Assembly (NCBI GenBank): GCA_010093605.1 | Contig: MU004194.1 | Location: forward strand, 543,793-607,792 | Origin: Lophium mytilinum | Taxonomy: Eukaryota; Ascomycota; Dothideomycetes; Mytilinidiales; Mytilinidiaceae | Length of the DNA: 64,000 nt | Direction of reading: 5' to 3' | Part shown: piece after piece, positions 11,028 to 22,133 of the stretch | How positions within the stretch are numbered: the first letter of the stretch is position 1 | Layout of the letters: each line of letters opens with the position of its first letter | The notes under the pieces: generated by a model | What the model saw: the letters and a program-made list of their open reading frames with translations, nothing else | Databases searched by the model: none | Told to the model about the DNA's origin: nothing | Position numbers and translations under genes: made by a program

Positions 11028-11635
11028 CTAGTAATCATAGTAAGACTCCTTCGTAACCTCTTCTAGATACGGCTCGTAGCCCCCCAAGCCTTGCCAAGCC
11101 AAAAGGCAACAAGTCTCGTCAGCCTCCTCAAATGGGACTCGATGTCTCTTCCATATAGTTGTTGTTGGTTCACCATCTCCAGGGAGCGGCTGGTACTTCT
11201 TGCCCTCTGCGTTTACCCACTCGCAGCCCTTTTCCATGATAATAACCCTGCGATCATCAGCTGCCTGCTTATCCAGTATGCAGAAGAAGTCCGGGTGGGT
11301 CGTAATAGGTTCTTGCTTGTAAAGACTATAATGGGCGTGCTTGATCTCTTCCCAGGCAGCTGCGCTGAAATCCTTACCTGGGCTGAATTCTGTTGTAATG
11401 GTGGCGCTAATTCGCTCGGTCTCGTGCGTGTGATGCTTCTGGGAGTGCGAATACACAAGGATATATGGTATCACGGTTTTGGCGTCTGGATGTCGTTTCT
11501 CCAACACAGCAGTATTAGCAAAGTCGGCCCATTGCTAATGATTGGGGGGATTAGCAAGTTATATCATTGATAGGGATAATTTTCAAGATGTACCTCGGGC
11601 GTGATGTCGTAAGTCGTGATTACCAAGATGTTCAT
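11028..11635 (-). CDS. Hypothetical protein, weak DUF6924 resemblance
   Basis: Two exons are inferred: 11635-11594 (MNILVITTYDITPE) and 11534-11028, giving 182 residues. The intron has a gtacat donor and a cattag acceptor, and joins GAG to CAA in phase 0. Residues about 60-180 have a motif order that reminds me of DUF6924: an AAWEEI helix, THPDFFCILD strand, RVIIMEKGCEWV, then RVPFEEADETCCLLAW and a tyrosine-rich tail. Function is unknown. No signal peptide or membrane span is visible. The start could lie further upstream, since the frame stays open before 11635, but the peptide before that methionine looks random. The gene is likely; the family is uncertain. Confidence 0.6.
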
Positions 11636-13596
11636 GATTGTACGGACAAAGATACCAGGAGGCTGAATAGCATGGAGAAGGCCAAGGTGTATTGGTGTGC
11701 TTGTAGAGGCTCGCGAGTCGACTGTAGTGAGGTGGTATCTCGATTGCGGCGAGGCTCTGGGCACGTATCGTGCGTCATAGAATACCTGCCGTCGCTTTCC
11801 CCTGTGTACTATGGGCGTACTCTGCACGGTTATTTCTTTACTTCTCCCTTAGATCTCGTGGTCTCAATCAATATTAGTATACTAGCAACAAAGCTACAGC
11901 CTCTAGATCACCACTCGACTCGAAAACTGTATACCTCCCTAGTGGACCTACTATGCTAGTACTAGGGTAAAGCAATATAAAGCGGGGTTGTGGAGATGTA
12001 TGATAGGATATACTAGCTCTTCCGCAAGGCTAGAGTATAGAAGAGGGAGTGGAACATGTAATGGATTAGGTTAGTAGCGAGTGAGAAGAAACTATCGAGA
12101 ATATCGAGTAGGTGGATTTGAGCTCCACTACCCAGGCCAGGGTCAGCTGCCCGAGAATAGTAGAGCTCCTAATCCTCGCTGACATGATGGTGTAAAGTTA
12201 ATCGAAACCACAACATGTAGCATAAGGGCACAAAAGGAATGCGAAGTAAGCATAAAAGAAAGACTTAAGTCGTGAGTAAGGTTGCTGCGAGACGTGAGAC
12301 ACTCTACCTGGGCATGTTTCTCTTCCGCTGAAAAGGGACTAGCTGTTGCTGTTGGTCTTCGAGACAGCATTGTTTTGATCTTTTTGAGTTTTGTTGATGC
12401 TGGTTTCATCAAGTCTTGTCTTCACTAATCAAACGCCACAAGCTCGAGACAATCAGAAGCTACGGTCCGCACGCCCCCAGTCCACAGGTGTTCAGGGGAG
12501 TCCCTCGTACCATGTTGCGGAGCCGCGCGGCGCGAAAAGGCATTTGAGCTTAGAACGTGCTTGGGACCCGGGGTGCAATTGGCCATGTCGTGAAACTGTT
12601 TGTCGTAGAGAAGCTGCAGTGTTATCTGGCGTCGCCGTCGGAAGCAGGTCGCACAGCGGTTATGATTGCGCGGGGAACGACCTACCCCTTTCACAACGTC
12701 CACGCGTCGTGCGTGGTTGAGATATAGATGCTGGTTGGCTTGTAGGGTTGCTCTCTAACGCTAGATAGGCATGTGAAATAGAGATGTGCGTCTCTGTAAG
12801 GCGTGCCCCCTCCCCCAGTCGGCGACCGTCGCCCAACCAGCGTGCAGAGATGCAGAGAGAGATGCTACAGCGGAGTCACATGACCGTCGTCCTGCTCTTC
12901 CAAGTGCTCGTTCCGTTTCGGACAGGGTGCTTCGTCGCCAACGGGTCCTTTCGTGAACCTTGAAGGAGCCGAAAAACTCCGGTACTACGTAGTGTTCAGA
13001 GTGTCGTCTTGGAAAGCCGGGTTCTTGGCTTCAATGTCTAACAGTTGTGAAATCGTTCCGCCGCACAGAACGAGGAGAGCGCGGGACTTGGCAGCGATTC
13101 CTTGACACAACAGCTGCTCCACTGTGGCTCCGCTGACCCCATAACTGTTCGGATATCGGCCACCAGCCTCCCGCCCAAGCCATTCAAGCCCTTGGCAAGG
13201 CACAGGGAGGCAGGCGGCGCGTTCTTGGCTCAAACTGGCAATGATCGATAGCTTCTGTTCGGCTTCCCCTGTGCATCACTTACCCTACAAGTCAACTGCA
13301 ATCCACAATGCCCTGGATAACTTGCGATTAAACTTGTGATCCGCGCCGAGGCCAAGCCCTCCACCATGGCTAATAATAATAAGAGACGCTGGCGGCGACC
13401 TACGGCGCAGCCCGCTCTCAACCTTGGTTCTTCCCCTCGCAACGTCGTTTTCCTTCCCGGAACTGTGGCTTCGTCCTTATCTATGATCTTTTTATTATTC
13501 ACAGTCACTCTCTGAACATCTCATTACCGTCTCATACTATCCTTTCATTAATTTCATGACCTTTCATATTTCCATCGTCCACATTTGCCAGCAAGA
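11636..13596. other. Intergenic, repeat-like patches, no gene seen
   Basis: Nearly 2 kb without a supported gene. From about 11870 to 12180 the sequence is unusually rich in ctag/tagta words and short stop-laden frames, as decayed transposon DNA often is, but I cannot name a family. Frames at 12143-12412 and 12391-12720 overlap on opposite strands and have no protein-like features. The last 300 bases turn C/T-rich ahead of the acyltransferase start. Confidence 0.4.
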
Positions 13597-15055
13597 ATGG
13601 GCCGGGAGAACGCCAGAAGCGTGAAATGGGTTGAGGTTAGTAACACCTACGTTAGGGCTTTAAATGCATGTCTGATGGTTTCTCTACAGGGCCTACGTGG
13701 CATCGCCTCTGTCCTTGTGATAGTAACCCATCTGGCGCGAGCCTTCGACTACCTACTATTCTGGCCGAAGGATAATGCGGACACCACACCCCGCCTCCTC
13801 CAATATCCCATCATTCGAGTACCGTGGCAGGGCCGTATTGGTGTTCCCATCTTCGCCTTCCTCACCGGCTTCGTGTGTGCCCTCAAACCGCTGAAGCTAT
13901 CCCAGGCCGGCAACCTCCACGCCGCCTATGAAGCCATTGCCAAGAGTGCCTTTCGCCGACCACCACGACTGATACTGCCGGCTACCATTGCCCTGCTCAT
14001 CTCATGGGTCTTCACTGTGTTCGGAGGCTACCGGGCGTCCTCTCGGTGCGACTCGTACTGGGTCCGCTTCGACAGCCCCATCCAGGAGGAGACACTCTGG
14101 CTCGAAGTCGTGCGGCTATTCAACACGATCCGAAGTACGTGGACGACAAACGAAAACATATACGACCGCCACCAATGGGCCATGCTGCGGCTGCTGGTCG
14201 GCGCTTTCCAGGTCTACATCACACTGGCCGCGACCATGGCCATGAGGCTACGATACCGCATCGCCGTCTACATGGGCATGATGCTGTACTGGTGGCAAGA
14301 CGCCGCGCAAATGAGTGGTATCTACCTCGCCCTCCCCCCCTCAATCTCCACCCCGCGCTAACCCCTCCTCCCCAGAAACCTTCGGCGTGCAACTCTACTT
14401 CGGCATGCTCATCTCAGACCTCTCCCAGCAATCCTCCATCCAAACCTTCATCTCCTCGCACCGCCGCGCGCTCAACTACCTCGCCGCCCCCACCCTCATC
14501 ACCTGCGGCCTCTACTTCGCCTCCTACCCCCAAGAGCACCAGGAGTGGGAGCCGTGGTCCGCGTACCTGCAGTCACTAGTCCCCTACTTCATCCCCGAGG
14601 CGCTGCACCCGGGCGAGCACGGCCGCCGCTTCACCGCCATCGGCACGGACCTGTGCATCGTCGGCGTGTTCCTGTCGCCCGCGGCGCGCCTCGCGCTCGA
14701 GCAGCCCTGGCTCATGTGGCTGGGGCGCCACTCGTTCGCCGTGTACCTGATCCACGGCACGATCCTAAGGACCGTCGGGATTTGGATCGTGTATGGCATC
14801 TCCGGCGAGCCATGGCACCAGGCGGCGGAGGGGGAGAAGCAGCATTGGCTGCATAGGCAGGGGGGCGCGCCGGCGGTGTGGGTCAGTATGGTTACGTTTG
14901 TGACGCTGACGTATGCCGGGGCGTGGCTGTGGATGCGGTATGTGGACGAGGCGTGTGCGCGGGCGACGCAGTGGCTGGAGGCGAAGGTGTTTGCGAGTGA
15001 GGATGAGGGGGAGTTGGAGAAGGCGAGGGAGCAGAGGGGGCCGCTGCTTGTCTAA
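13597..15055 (+). CDS. Acyltransferase-3 family membrane protein
   Basis: Three exons: 13597-13635, 13690-14317 and 14376-15055, 448 residues. The start is the ATG of MGRENARSVKWVE; the upstream in-frame codon is TTG. Exon 2 opens with GLRGIASVLVIVTHLARAF, the hallmark first helix of acyltransferase-3 (OafA/YrhL type) with its conserved histidine. Many membrane helices follow, including a late PWLMWLGRHSFAVYLIH segment typical of the family, and a charged cytosolic tail. Fungal members transfer acyl groups onto sugars, lipids or secondary metabolites; the substrate here is unknown. Intron 2 restores frame exactly (MS|ETFGVQLYFG). Intron 1 is 54 nt, a multiple of three with no stop, so its retention would add 18 residues without breaking the frame. 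Confidence 0.9.
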
Positions 15056-15440
15056 GGCAAGATAGGGTATTTGCGATCAGCATTGACTTGGAAGTTGAAG
15101 ATCCTTCTAAGCGAATATTCATTTTCAAGCATAATGAAAGCGTTGGTTTTCACATGCACACTGGTCATTGAGCTTTGAGGTTTGCTTGAAAGGTTCCCAT
15201 TTAATATATACAGGTTGAATGAGAAGCCAGCCTTCGAGATCCGAGCTGGTCTTTGGAGAAAAGGAAATTGGAGTATTCGTCTCGGGGGTTTTCTCGTAAT
15301 CTCATCGCTTCATGGCCATGGCCATCTCATCTCCGTTTCCAGCATCCGGCCCAAGGAAACTAATGGTACAGTTCCTTTCCATTCTCAACGTCCACCCATC
15401 AACGCCGTCTCACTTTTCTCTATACCCGACCTGGAATCGC
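15056..15440. other. Short convergent intergenic region
   Basis: 385 bp between two convergent genes, presumably their 3' untranslated regions and transcript ends. Nothing else seen. Confidence 0.5.
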
Positions 15441-16561
15441 CTATTTCGAGGTGTCCAAGACGTAGCGACCAGCAATAGCACCAGCACGCATCTTCTCGTA
15501 GACCATGGGTAGTTCGGAGAGACCGACAACCTTGAAGGGGGCCTTGATGAGGCCGCGGCGGTAGAACTCCAGCGCCTCGGCGGTGTCCTTGCGGTTGCCG
15601 ACGTACGAGCCCTTGATGGTGACCATCTTGATGACGGACTCGAAGACGGGCGCGCGCAGGTAGGCGCCGGCGGGGAGACCGATGCAGATGACGGTACCGC
15701 GGGGGCGGACGTACTCAGCGGCCTGCTGGAAGGGCTTCTCGTTGACGGCAACGAGGAGGACGGCGTGGGGGCCTAGGCCGTCGGCCGTCGCGGCCTGGAC
15801 GTCCTTGACAAGGTTGGTCGACTTTGCGAAGTCGATGAAGGTCTCGGCGCCGAGCTCGCCCGTCACCATCTTCTTCTTGTCCTCACCGGTGTCAATGCCG
15901 ATGACCTGAAGGCCCATGGCCTTCGCATACTGACAGGCAAGGGATCCGAGTCCACCGCCGGCGCCGACAATGGCAACGGTCTCGCCAGGGCGGGCGCCTG
16001 ACTCCTTGAGGCCCTTGTAGACGGTGATACCGGCGCAGAGGACGGGTGCAATGGCGTCGAGGGGAATGGATTTGTCGATGCGGGCAACGTGGGCGGCCTT
16101 TGCAATGGCGTATTGCTGGAAGGAGCCGTCGACGGTGTAGCCGGAGAGGAGGGCGTGTGCGCACAGGGGCTCATCGGACTGTTGGCAGAAGGAGCAGGCC
16201 AAGCAGGATCCGTTGATCCATTTCACACCGACGTGGTCGCCAATCTGGTCCGATTGTCAGTATGGTGGTTCTACGCGGGGGTTGAATTGAGTTGGAAACG
16301 TACCTCGATGTCCTGGGCAAGGTCGCCCTTCGCAACAACGACACCGGCACCTTCATGGCCACCGACGAGGGGCAGCTTGGTGGCCAGGGGCCAGTCGCCG
16401 TTCAAGGCGTGGAGATCGGTGTGGCAGACACCGGAGAACTTGATGTTGACCAGGACTTCATCTGAGGCGGGCTTCGCGACGGGGATCTTCTTGTACTCGA
16501 GGGGGCCGCCGTTCTTCTCAAAGACCTGAGCATACTGCTCCGTTGGGATTGAAGGCGCCAT
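15441..16561 (-). CDS. Zinc alcohol dehydrogenase (fungal ADH I type)
   Basis: Two exons, 16561-16304 and 16244-15441, 353 residues, close to yeast Adh1. Catalytic zinc ligands are C46, H69 and the later C156, in SGVCHTDLH and GGHEGAG. The structural zinc lobe has C100, C103, C106 and C114. The NAD-binding motif GAGGGLG is at 180-186, followed by the acidic residue of IGIDTG. The intron gtacgt..accag joins DIE to IGDHVGVKW in frame. The protein should be cytosolic and interconvert primary alcohols such as ethanol with aldehydes using NAD(H). A TATA-like element lies about 113 bp upstream, consistent with a strongly expressed gene. Long-chain alcohol preference cannot be excluded. Confidence 0.96.
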
Positions 16562-18602
16562 TGTGATGTGCTTGGTGGGTTGGTGGGGAGTCTGAGTAGG
16601 AAGCTTTGGTGTTTGTGTGAGGGAAGTACAAAGGACTGATGAGAGAAAGTATCACCACGGGCGGGCAGCAGGTCTTATATACTGGTCACTCGGATCACCA
16701 GAGCAGCTCTCGAATCGCCAACCCCACTTCGAGCGCGTCGTGTCCCAGGGTCGCGATGATAGCGGAGGACAAGCTTGGCTGGAGCTATGGGCTCGTCGAG
16801 CTTCCCACCACTGCACCACACTGCCGCATCGGGCTGGCGGCCGGTGTTCCGGAAGGCTTTCAATGGGCAGGCGGCAGCTTGATTGGCGCCTCGCAGTACA
16901 GCTCCATCTGCAATTGGCCGCAGAGGTCTACACGGAGCATCGGATGACAGTCTCACGACGCCTCCACGCCTTCTCGGCCGGCTGGCGACGAGCTTTGCTT
17001 GCTCGGACGCGGCCACGGTGTGACGGCTAGCAATCTCAAAGCGATTTTTTTTGCTCTGTGCTGAGGTGGGCTGACTTGGCGGACGCGCTCCGTGGGACAC
17101 ACATGTTGCAGTAGGAATGGCGGTGCATGAGCATGACGTTCTCGAACAAAACATATCCTTGCTAGCCACACTTTCTACCGAACCTCACCTGATGATTTAC
17201 CCCTCCACCCCTCCATCCCACGGCCACGCTGGTAGGGCTGGTGGCGACACCGCAACCGCAATCAGTCTCTCAATCAATCGTCAACACCCATAATCGTGAT
17301 CTCGCGTTGTGCACAATCAATAAGCAAATCCATCTAATTCCTCTCGCCACCGCCGTGCCCCTGACTGAAGGCCTGCCCGCCCAACAAAGGAAACCCATCC
17401 GCCCTGAGCCTCACCCCCTGCCCTCCCCCCTCCCTCTTCCAAAGCCAAAAAGCTTAAAACACCAGCGAAGTCCCACAGCCCGGACTTGAGGATCTCCTCC
17501 AACAGCATCTCTGCCACGACCACCCTTCCTCGGTCGAACGCACGCACCAACCACTCTCGTTCCCCGCAGGCCCCACCACCGCCCCTTTCCCCGCCCCCAG
17601 CACCGAGCTACCAACACGCTCCGCGCTCCCAGAGCCGCAGGACCGCCCATCTGCCGATGCTGGCGCCGAATCAGCGCGCGCGATCCAGCGCCCTCGGAGC
17701 CATACGTGGCGCTTCTCTCTTTGTGCGAGATCCATGCCGCCGATGAGGCCCCGGCGGGACGGGGTCACGTTGCTTACCTTGGTTCTCCCACGCGTCGGCC
17801 TCCGCGGGGTAAGGGTCTGGCGGGGAGTCTCCACGCCCCATCTAGGTAGGTAGGCGCGCTGCCATTGTCTTTAGAGCCTGTGCATAGTGGTTCCTGCTGC
17901 ATCATCGGTTGAAAGGGTGAGGGCTAGGTGCAGAAGTGGATGCAAAAGGAGGGGGAGGGGCGCTGTGGAGGCTGGGGAGATGGATACGTGTTCGCGAGCT
18001 ATTCTGGCGCTGGGTGCTGGGTAGTTCGCGGAGAGGGAGGTGAGTATACAGCTCAACCCACTCGCAGCAAGGCCGTACCGCTGCGGAGGCATGGTTGCTA
18101 GGAATCTGTCTCGAACTATGGTCGAACCACGATTGCGGGGGGAAGCCTAGATGCTGGCTTGGAGTTCTGCTCGGCCTTCGGGGTATTGTGAAACTGTATT
18201 TCCAGACCACCACAGGTAGGGGTGCCTCGTGCAGGTGATTCCTTGCACATCTTGCATTGACTCGCTAGTGCTCAGAAAATAGACTCCTTTTCGCCGATGC
18301 ATGGCCAATAGAAACTTGGAGCTATGCTGGTCCGAGCTCCATCCGTTCCGGTACCCCTTCTGGAGTCTACGAGCTCAACCCCAGCAGACTTCTCATCTGT
18401 CAAACCACAGTCACACCTCTCCACGTTGAACTTAAAATCATCGCCAGTCAAGAAAAGAGAAAATCGTGAAGGTTGAAAGAGGAATCGCCAGATAAGAAAT
18501 TTCTAAAACATCAAGCTCCCATACATGACGTCCGGATTCTTGAAAACGGTTAATGAGGGTGTCACGCGCTTTGCGACTCAAGCATGGTATCATACATATC
18601 CA
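16562..18602. other. Intergenic: ADH promoter and gene-free DNA
   Basis: About 2 kb. The first 150 bp hold the ADH core promoter. The section 17240-17760 is strongly C-rich on the plus strand and gives overlapping open frames on both strands, all low in complexity (proline, serine or glycine/arginine). I see no splice-supported gene, RNA gene or repeat. Confidence 0.45.
16674..16681 (-). promoter_or_regulatory. TATA-like element of the ADH gene
   Basis: The minus strand reads tatataag here, about 113 bp upstream of the ADH ATG at 16561. Position and sequence fit a fungal TATA box, common in highly expressed metabolic genes. Confidence 0.5.
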
Positions 18603-21600
18603 TCAGCGACCGGTTTCGGAACTGCGGTCAAAAAGCCATCGGTTTATCGCGCTCGGCCACCTCTGATCAATGAGCGCACTCACGCGATTTAGGATGCGAT
18701 TACCGCCTAGGAGAATCTGGAAACGTTCGACTCGCTCGTCCGCTGCCATTAGGATAAAGGCTGGAAGACCGAATACCTGACTCTCGTTTTGATCCGATTC
18801 AGAAGTCGAAACGAAAGGCGTGTTTGGAGGAGGCTTCAGCGTGGCGAGGATGGCTTGGGCTGCATACGCATTCAATCCGCATCGGCGAAGAAATAGCTCC
18901 CACTACGCGATTAGACCCAAACATCAGTAGCGGATCTCGTGTAGGTTCGAGAAAAGCTGCTATCCACTTACTAAGGTCTCCTCTTGTAGCAATTTCATCT
19001 CATTAGGCCGATCTGGAATCATCGAGATTCCCCAGCGCTGCATAGCCCACACAATCCATCTTGCAAGAGATTCTTTTCCACCGGACAAATACTTGATGGA
19101 CACTGCCGCCTCCATGGACGAGCATAGCCCTTCCAATTCTGACAATGCTGTGGTGTCATATTCGTCGACTGGATTCTCGAGTCCATCTTTCTCGCGTTCT
19201 GCACTGAGGCCCTCGCTGACGAACACGACCAGTTGCTCGTACCTTTCCGATAGGTCATACATTCTAGCCCTGACTGAAGAGTGATCGGGCTGCCCTGGGA
19301 GAGCCCGTTGCTTGATCTGCTGCAAAGTCGTCAACACCAGCCCGGTAGAAGCCGAAAGAATAAAGTCTGCTTCGTTCGCGGGTGAATGAGGCACTCCGAA
19401 GTCTCGTTCGATCAAGTCCACTTCAGCATAGAGTTTCTGTATCGTCCTAGTCAAGTGTCGTTGCGCCAGAATCGCGGCTGAGATGACAAACGAACAGGGC
19501 GGTAGGTTATTCGGTATGCGTGGTTCGCGGGCGTCTTTCCGTGGAAGTTCCGGGACAGCCTTTGGCTTCTCACTAGAGTGCGGGACTTCTGGGGTTACAT
19601 CCTTTGATCTTAACGGTACGAACGCATTTTCAGGGTCAGTCTCTGTCGGCTTAGACTTCTTAGGTGCTTTGCCACGCACGTCCATGAACTTGTCCAGCGC
19701 TGTAGATGCTGAGAATATGCCACCGAACATGAGACCACCGTCCGGCTCTTGGACTTTTCTCGTGCTAGAGACCGCTTCCTGTCTGGAACCGGGGGCTGCG
19801 CGTTTGGCGTTTGAAAGGCTAAGCTCGGTGGCACGTGCATCGTTTCTTGTCAGATCAGAGTTGATCTCAAGGTCCTCCAGCAATTCGAGTCTCCGTTTCC
19901 GTAGCAGAGTCTCCATGTCCTTTTCCGCGTGGAAGTCTCCTACTTCGAGTTCTTCATCGCTTTCCTCTGTGCAATCAAGAATTCTCAGCCCGTCGGGCTT
20001 CCACGTAAGTGCTTCGATGTCCACAAGCTGCCCTCCACTAAAACCATGGAGCATCTGAGCCAAGAAAGGATCTTCATCAATTTCTTCATCTAGAGCAACA
20101 GTGCCTAGCTGTGTCGGAAAAGGACTCCATGGAAGTTCGTTCTCGAGTTTCCGGACGCCATGCCACGATGAGAAGTTCCGGAAATTATCGCGTTGAACGA
20201 TTCTGAGTAGATTCATCTGAGAAGCTAGATCTGTCTCGTTACTCGTATGATTGCTCTTTGCCTTGGGCTGAAACTCTAGCCACGGTGGGCAAGGCAATGA
20301 GAAGTCGAGTTGTGGTACATTCATTCTTCTGGTAGTATCGACCTCCTGAAGTTGCTCGTTTTCGAGCCGTTGATTAGCTGCCACTGCGTGTGGATTGATC
20401 ACTTCATCAAAGAAGCTTTCAAAATCGTCCCCAGAGCTGATCAAGTCGTTATCAGACTTGGTTGTTAGCGGCAGCTTTAAAATTGGAAGAAAATCTTTAG
20501 CAACTTCTGAGAAAGAATCCGACTTGACTCTTTTGCTTGAAGACTCTAGTGTCATGGGCGGAGTTAGTGGGCCTTCGATCTTCAGATCAGCAGCTTTCCG
20601 CTTCCGAGGCACCGAAGATGGGACTTCTGATATATCACGGAGCGGACTGTAGATTTGACCAATATGAACGTCATCAGGATTCAATGATTCGCTGCCGTCA
20701 GAACCGGTACACATCGCAGGAGTGAGGATTGAATCCAGTTTCATGAGATGGTCGTCAAGCGCTTGACCTTCTGCGGCTGTAGAGTTAGTGAGCTCAGAGA
20801 GTGGCTCCATGTGACCAGCTGGAGAGTCGAAAACAAACTCGTCAAATGGAGGCGTAAGAGGAAGCAACGGCGGAGTCATTGGCTCGAGGGCTGGGTTCTA
20901 AATTTCTTAGTAGTAATGCGCATGTACGATGGATTCTACTTACTCGTCTATACTGATCTGCCGCGGCTTTCATGGCATCTAGATCTCTGGGGGTGTAGGA
21001 GTCTTTCATGGCCGACTGTAGAAAGAGGACGTCCTCTTTCGATACCTGCAGTTTTTCTTTTTCTGCCTCCAGGTGCTTGGAAAATGGGAGAGAACGATAC
21101 CTCGCAGGCCAGGTGAGTCCTTCATCATTGTCCTCATCGATTCGCTCGAGAGGCAGTTTGAGCGTTCCAAAATCTGGCACTGCGACACTCCCGAAATTGC
21201 GCAGGTCAGCTTCATTATCAGATCGCAACAATGGCAGCTCTTGCTTGAGATGCGCCACTCTTCGCCGGTCCTCAACGGTTGTAACCTGGTACTCCGGCAG
21301 TTCCGGTTGGGTGCATGTTAGCTTCAAGAGTATTGCTACGTCTTTGCTCAAGGTTAGTCGTTCTTTGAAGATGAAGTCCGAAGCCAAGTCCGCTAGTGAG
21401 ATGCCGATGGGATCTTGGAGATCCGATTCAATCTCATGATCTGACACAGGCGTGGCATGGCCGGCGAGCGTTAGTTCCGTAGCGTAAGGTATGGTCAGCT
21501 CAGATTGGCGTGCGTATTCCAGGGCGCTCAAGTCTTCGTACTGATCACCGGTGTCCTCATGGTCCGCATTGTCTAGCGATCCTGCGGAGGAAGGTGTGAC

Positions 21601-21654
21601 GTTGTCATGGTCACTTACTTGGCACGCCAACGAGGATCCTTGGGGCTCCGACAT
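18603..21654 (-). CDS. XPF-like/HhH nuclear protein, candidate Zip2/SHOC1 meiotic factor
   Basis: Three exons, 21654-20944, 20897-18972 and 18902-18603, 978 residues. Introns (gtaagt..tttag and gtaagt..gtag) join RR to NPALEP and EETL to WELFLRRCG in frame. The N-terminal 700 residues are acidic and mostly disordered, with short conserved-looking patches. Residues about 710-870 look like an inactive XPF/ERCC4 nuclease fold: FVISAAILAQ, a basic helix, DLIERDF, DFILSASTGLVL, then RYEQLVVFVSEG. The last 100 residues look like a helix-hairpin-helix tail (LFLRRCGLNAYAAQAIL, ending after NRVSALIDQRW). Yeast Zip2 and SHOC1 have this dead-XPF plus HhH plan and stabilise crossover intermediates with Spo16. 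I infer the same role here; another XPF-like repair scaffold is possible. The gene model is firm, the function tentative. Confidence 0.82.
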
Positions 21655-22133
21655 ACCTACGTCATGCCGTGATGATTCTCATTAGCTGGGCGAGGTTATA
21701 ATCGCGTTCGATGATGTTCGGGAAGAGATGGAAGTCGATGCGAAGTTCCGTTGACGTTCGGGATCTGCAATCACGTGCTTTGCACTATGCCGTTCTGGAT
21801 TAGCGCATCGTTAAATATTGCCAAATACTCTGCAGGCACACCAGTATCACGAGAAGACAAAGAGTTCAATCAGTGTTATCCATATTTTGGTGCCATGCCT
21901 TAAGATACATGCAATGAGGGTTGGGGTCCAGTGAAACAGACCCGCATAGACACGCTCGCTAATTCGCATGCCATGATAATTTCCACAAAAACGCCAGACT
22001 GTCTCATCGGTAATGGAAAGAGATCAACCTCTTCTCGCACCGAGGGCTGATCAGTCAACGCCAGAGCCTTTTGTATGGTAGTAAGCCATGGAAAGAAAGT
22101 AGGGCCGTGTTGGAAGCCGGATCAAACTCGTCT
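21655..22133. other. Intergenic between two minus-strand genes
   Basis: 479 bp that should contain the promoter of the XPF-like gene and the 3' end of the dioxygenase gene. No other element seen. Confidence 0.45.

Noticed and set aside
11870-12180. Possible decayed transposon
   Set aside because: The word composition (ctag, tagta) is suggestive, but there is no terminal repeat, coding remnant or second copy in the window to name it.
16675-17169. 164-codon minus-strand frame in the ADH promoter
   Set aside because: It covers the ADH TATA region and shows no domain or intron logic.
19483-20058. 191-codon plus-strand frame
   Set aside because: It is the antisense of the well-supported XPF-like gene and has serine-rich shadow composition.
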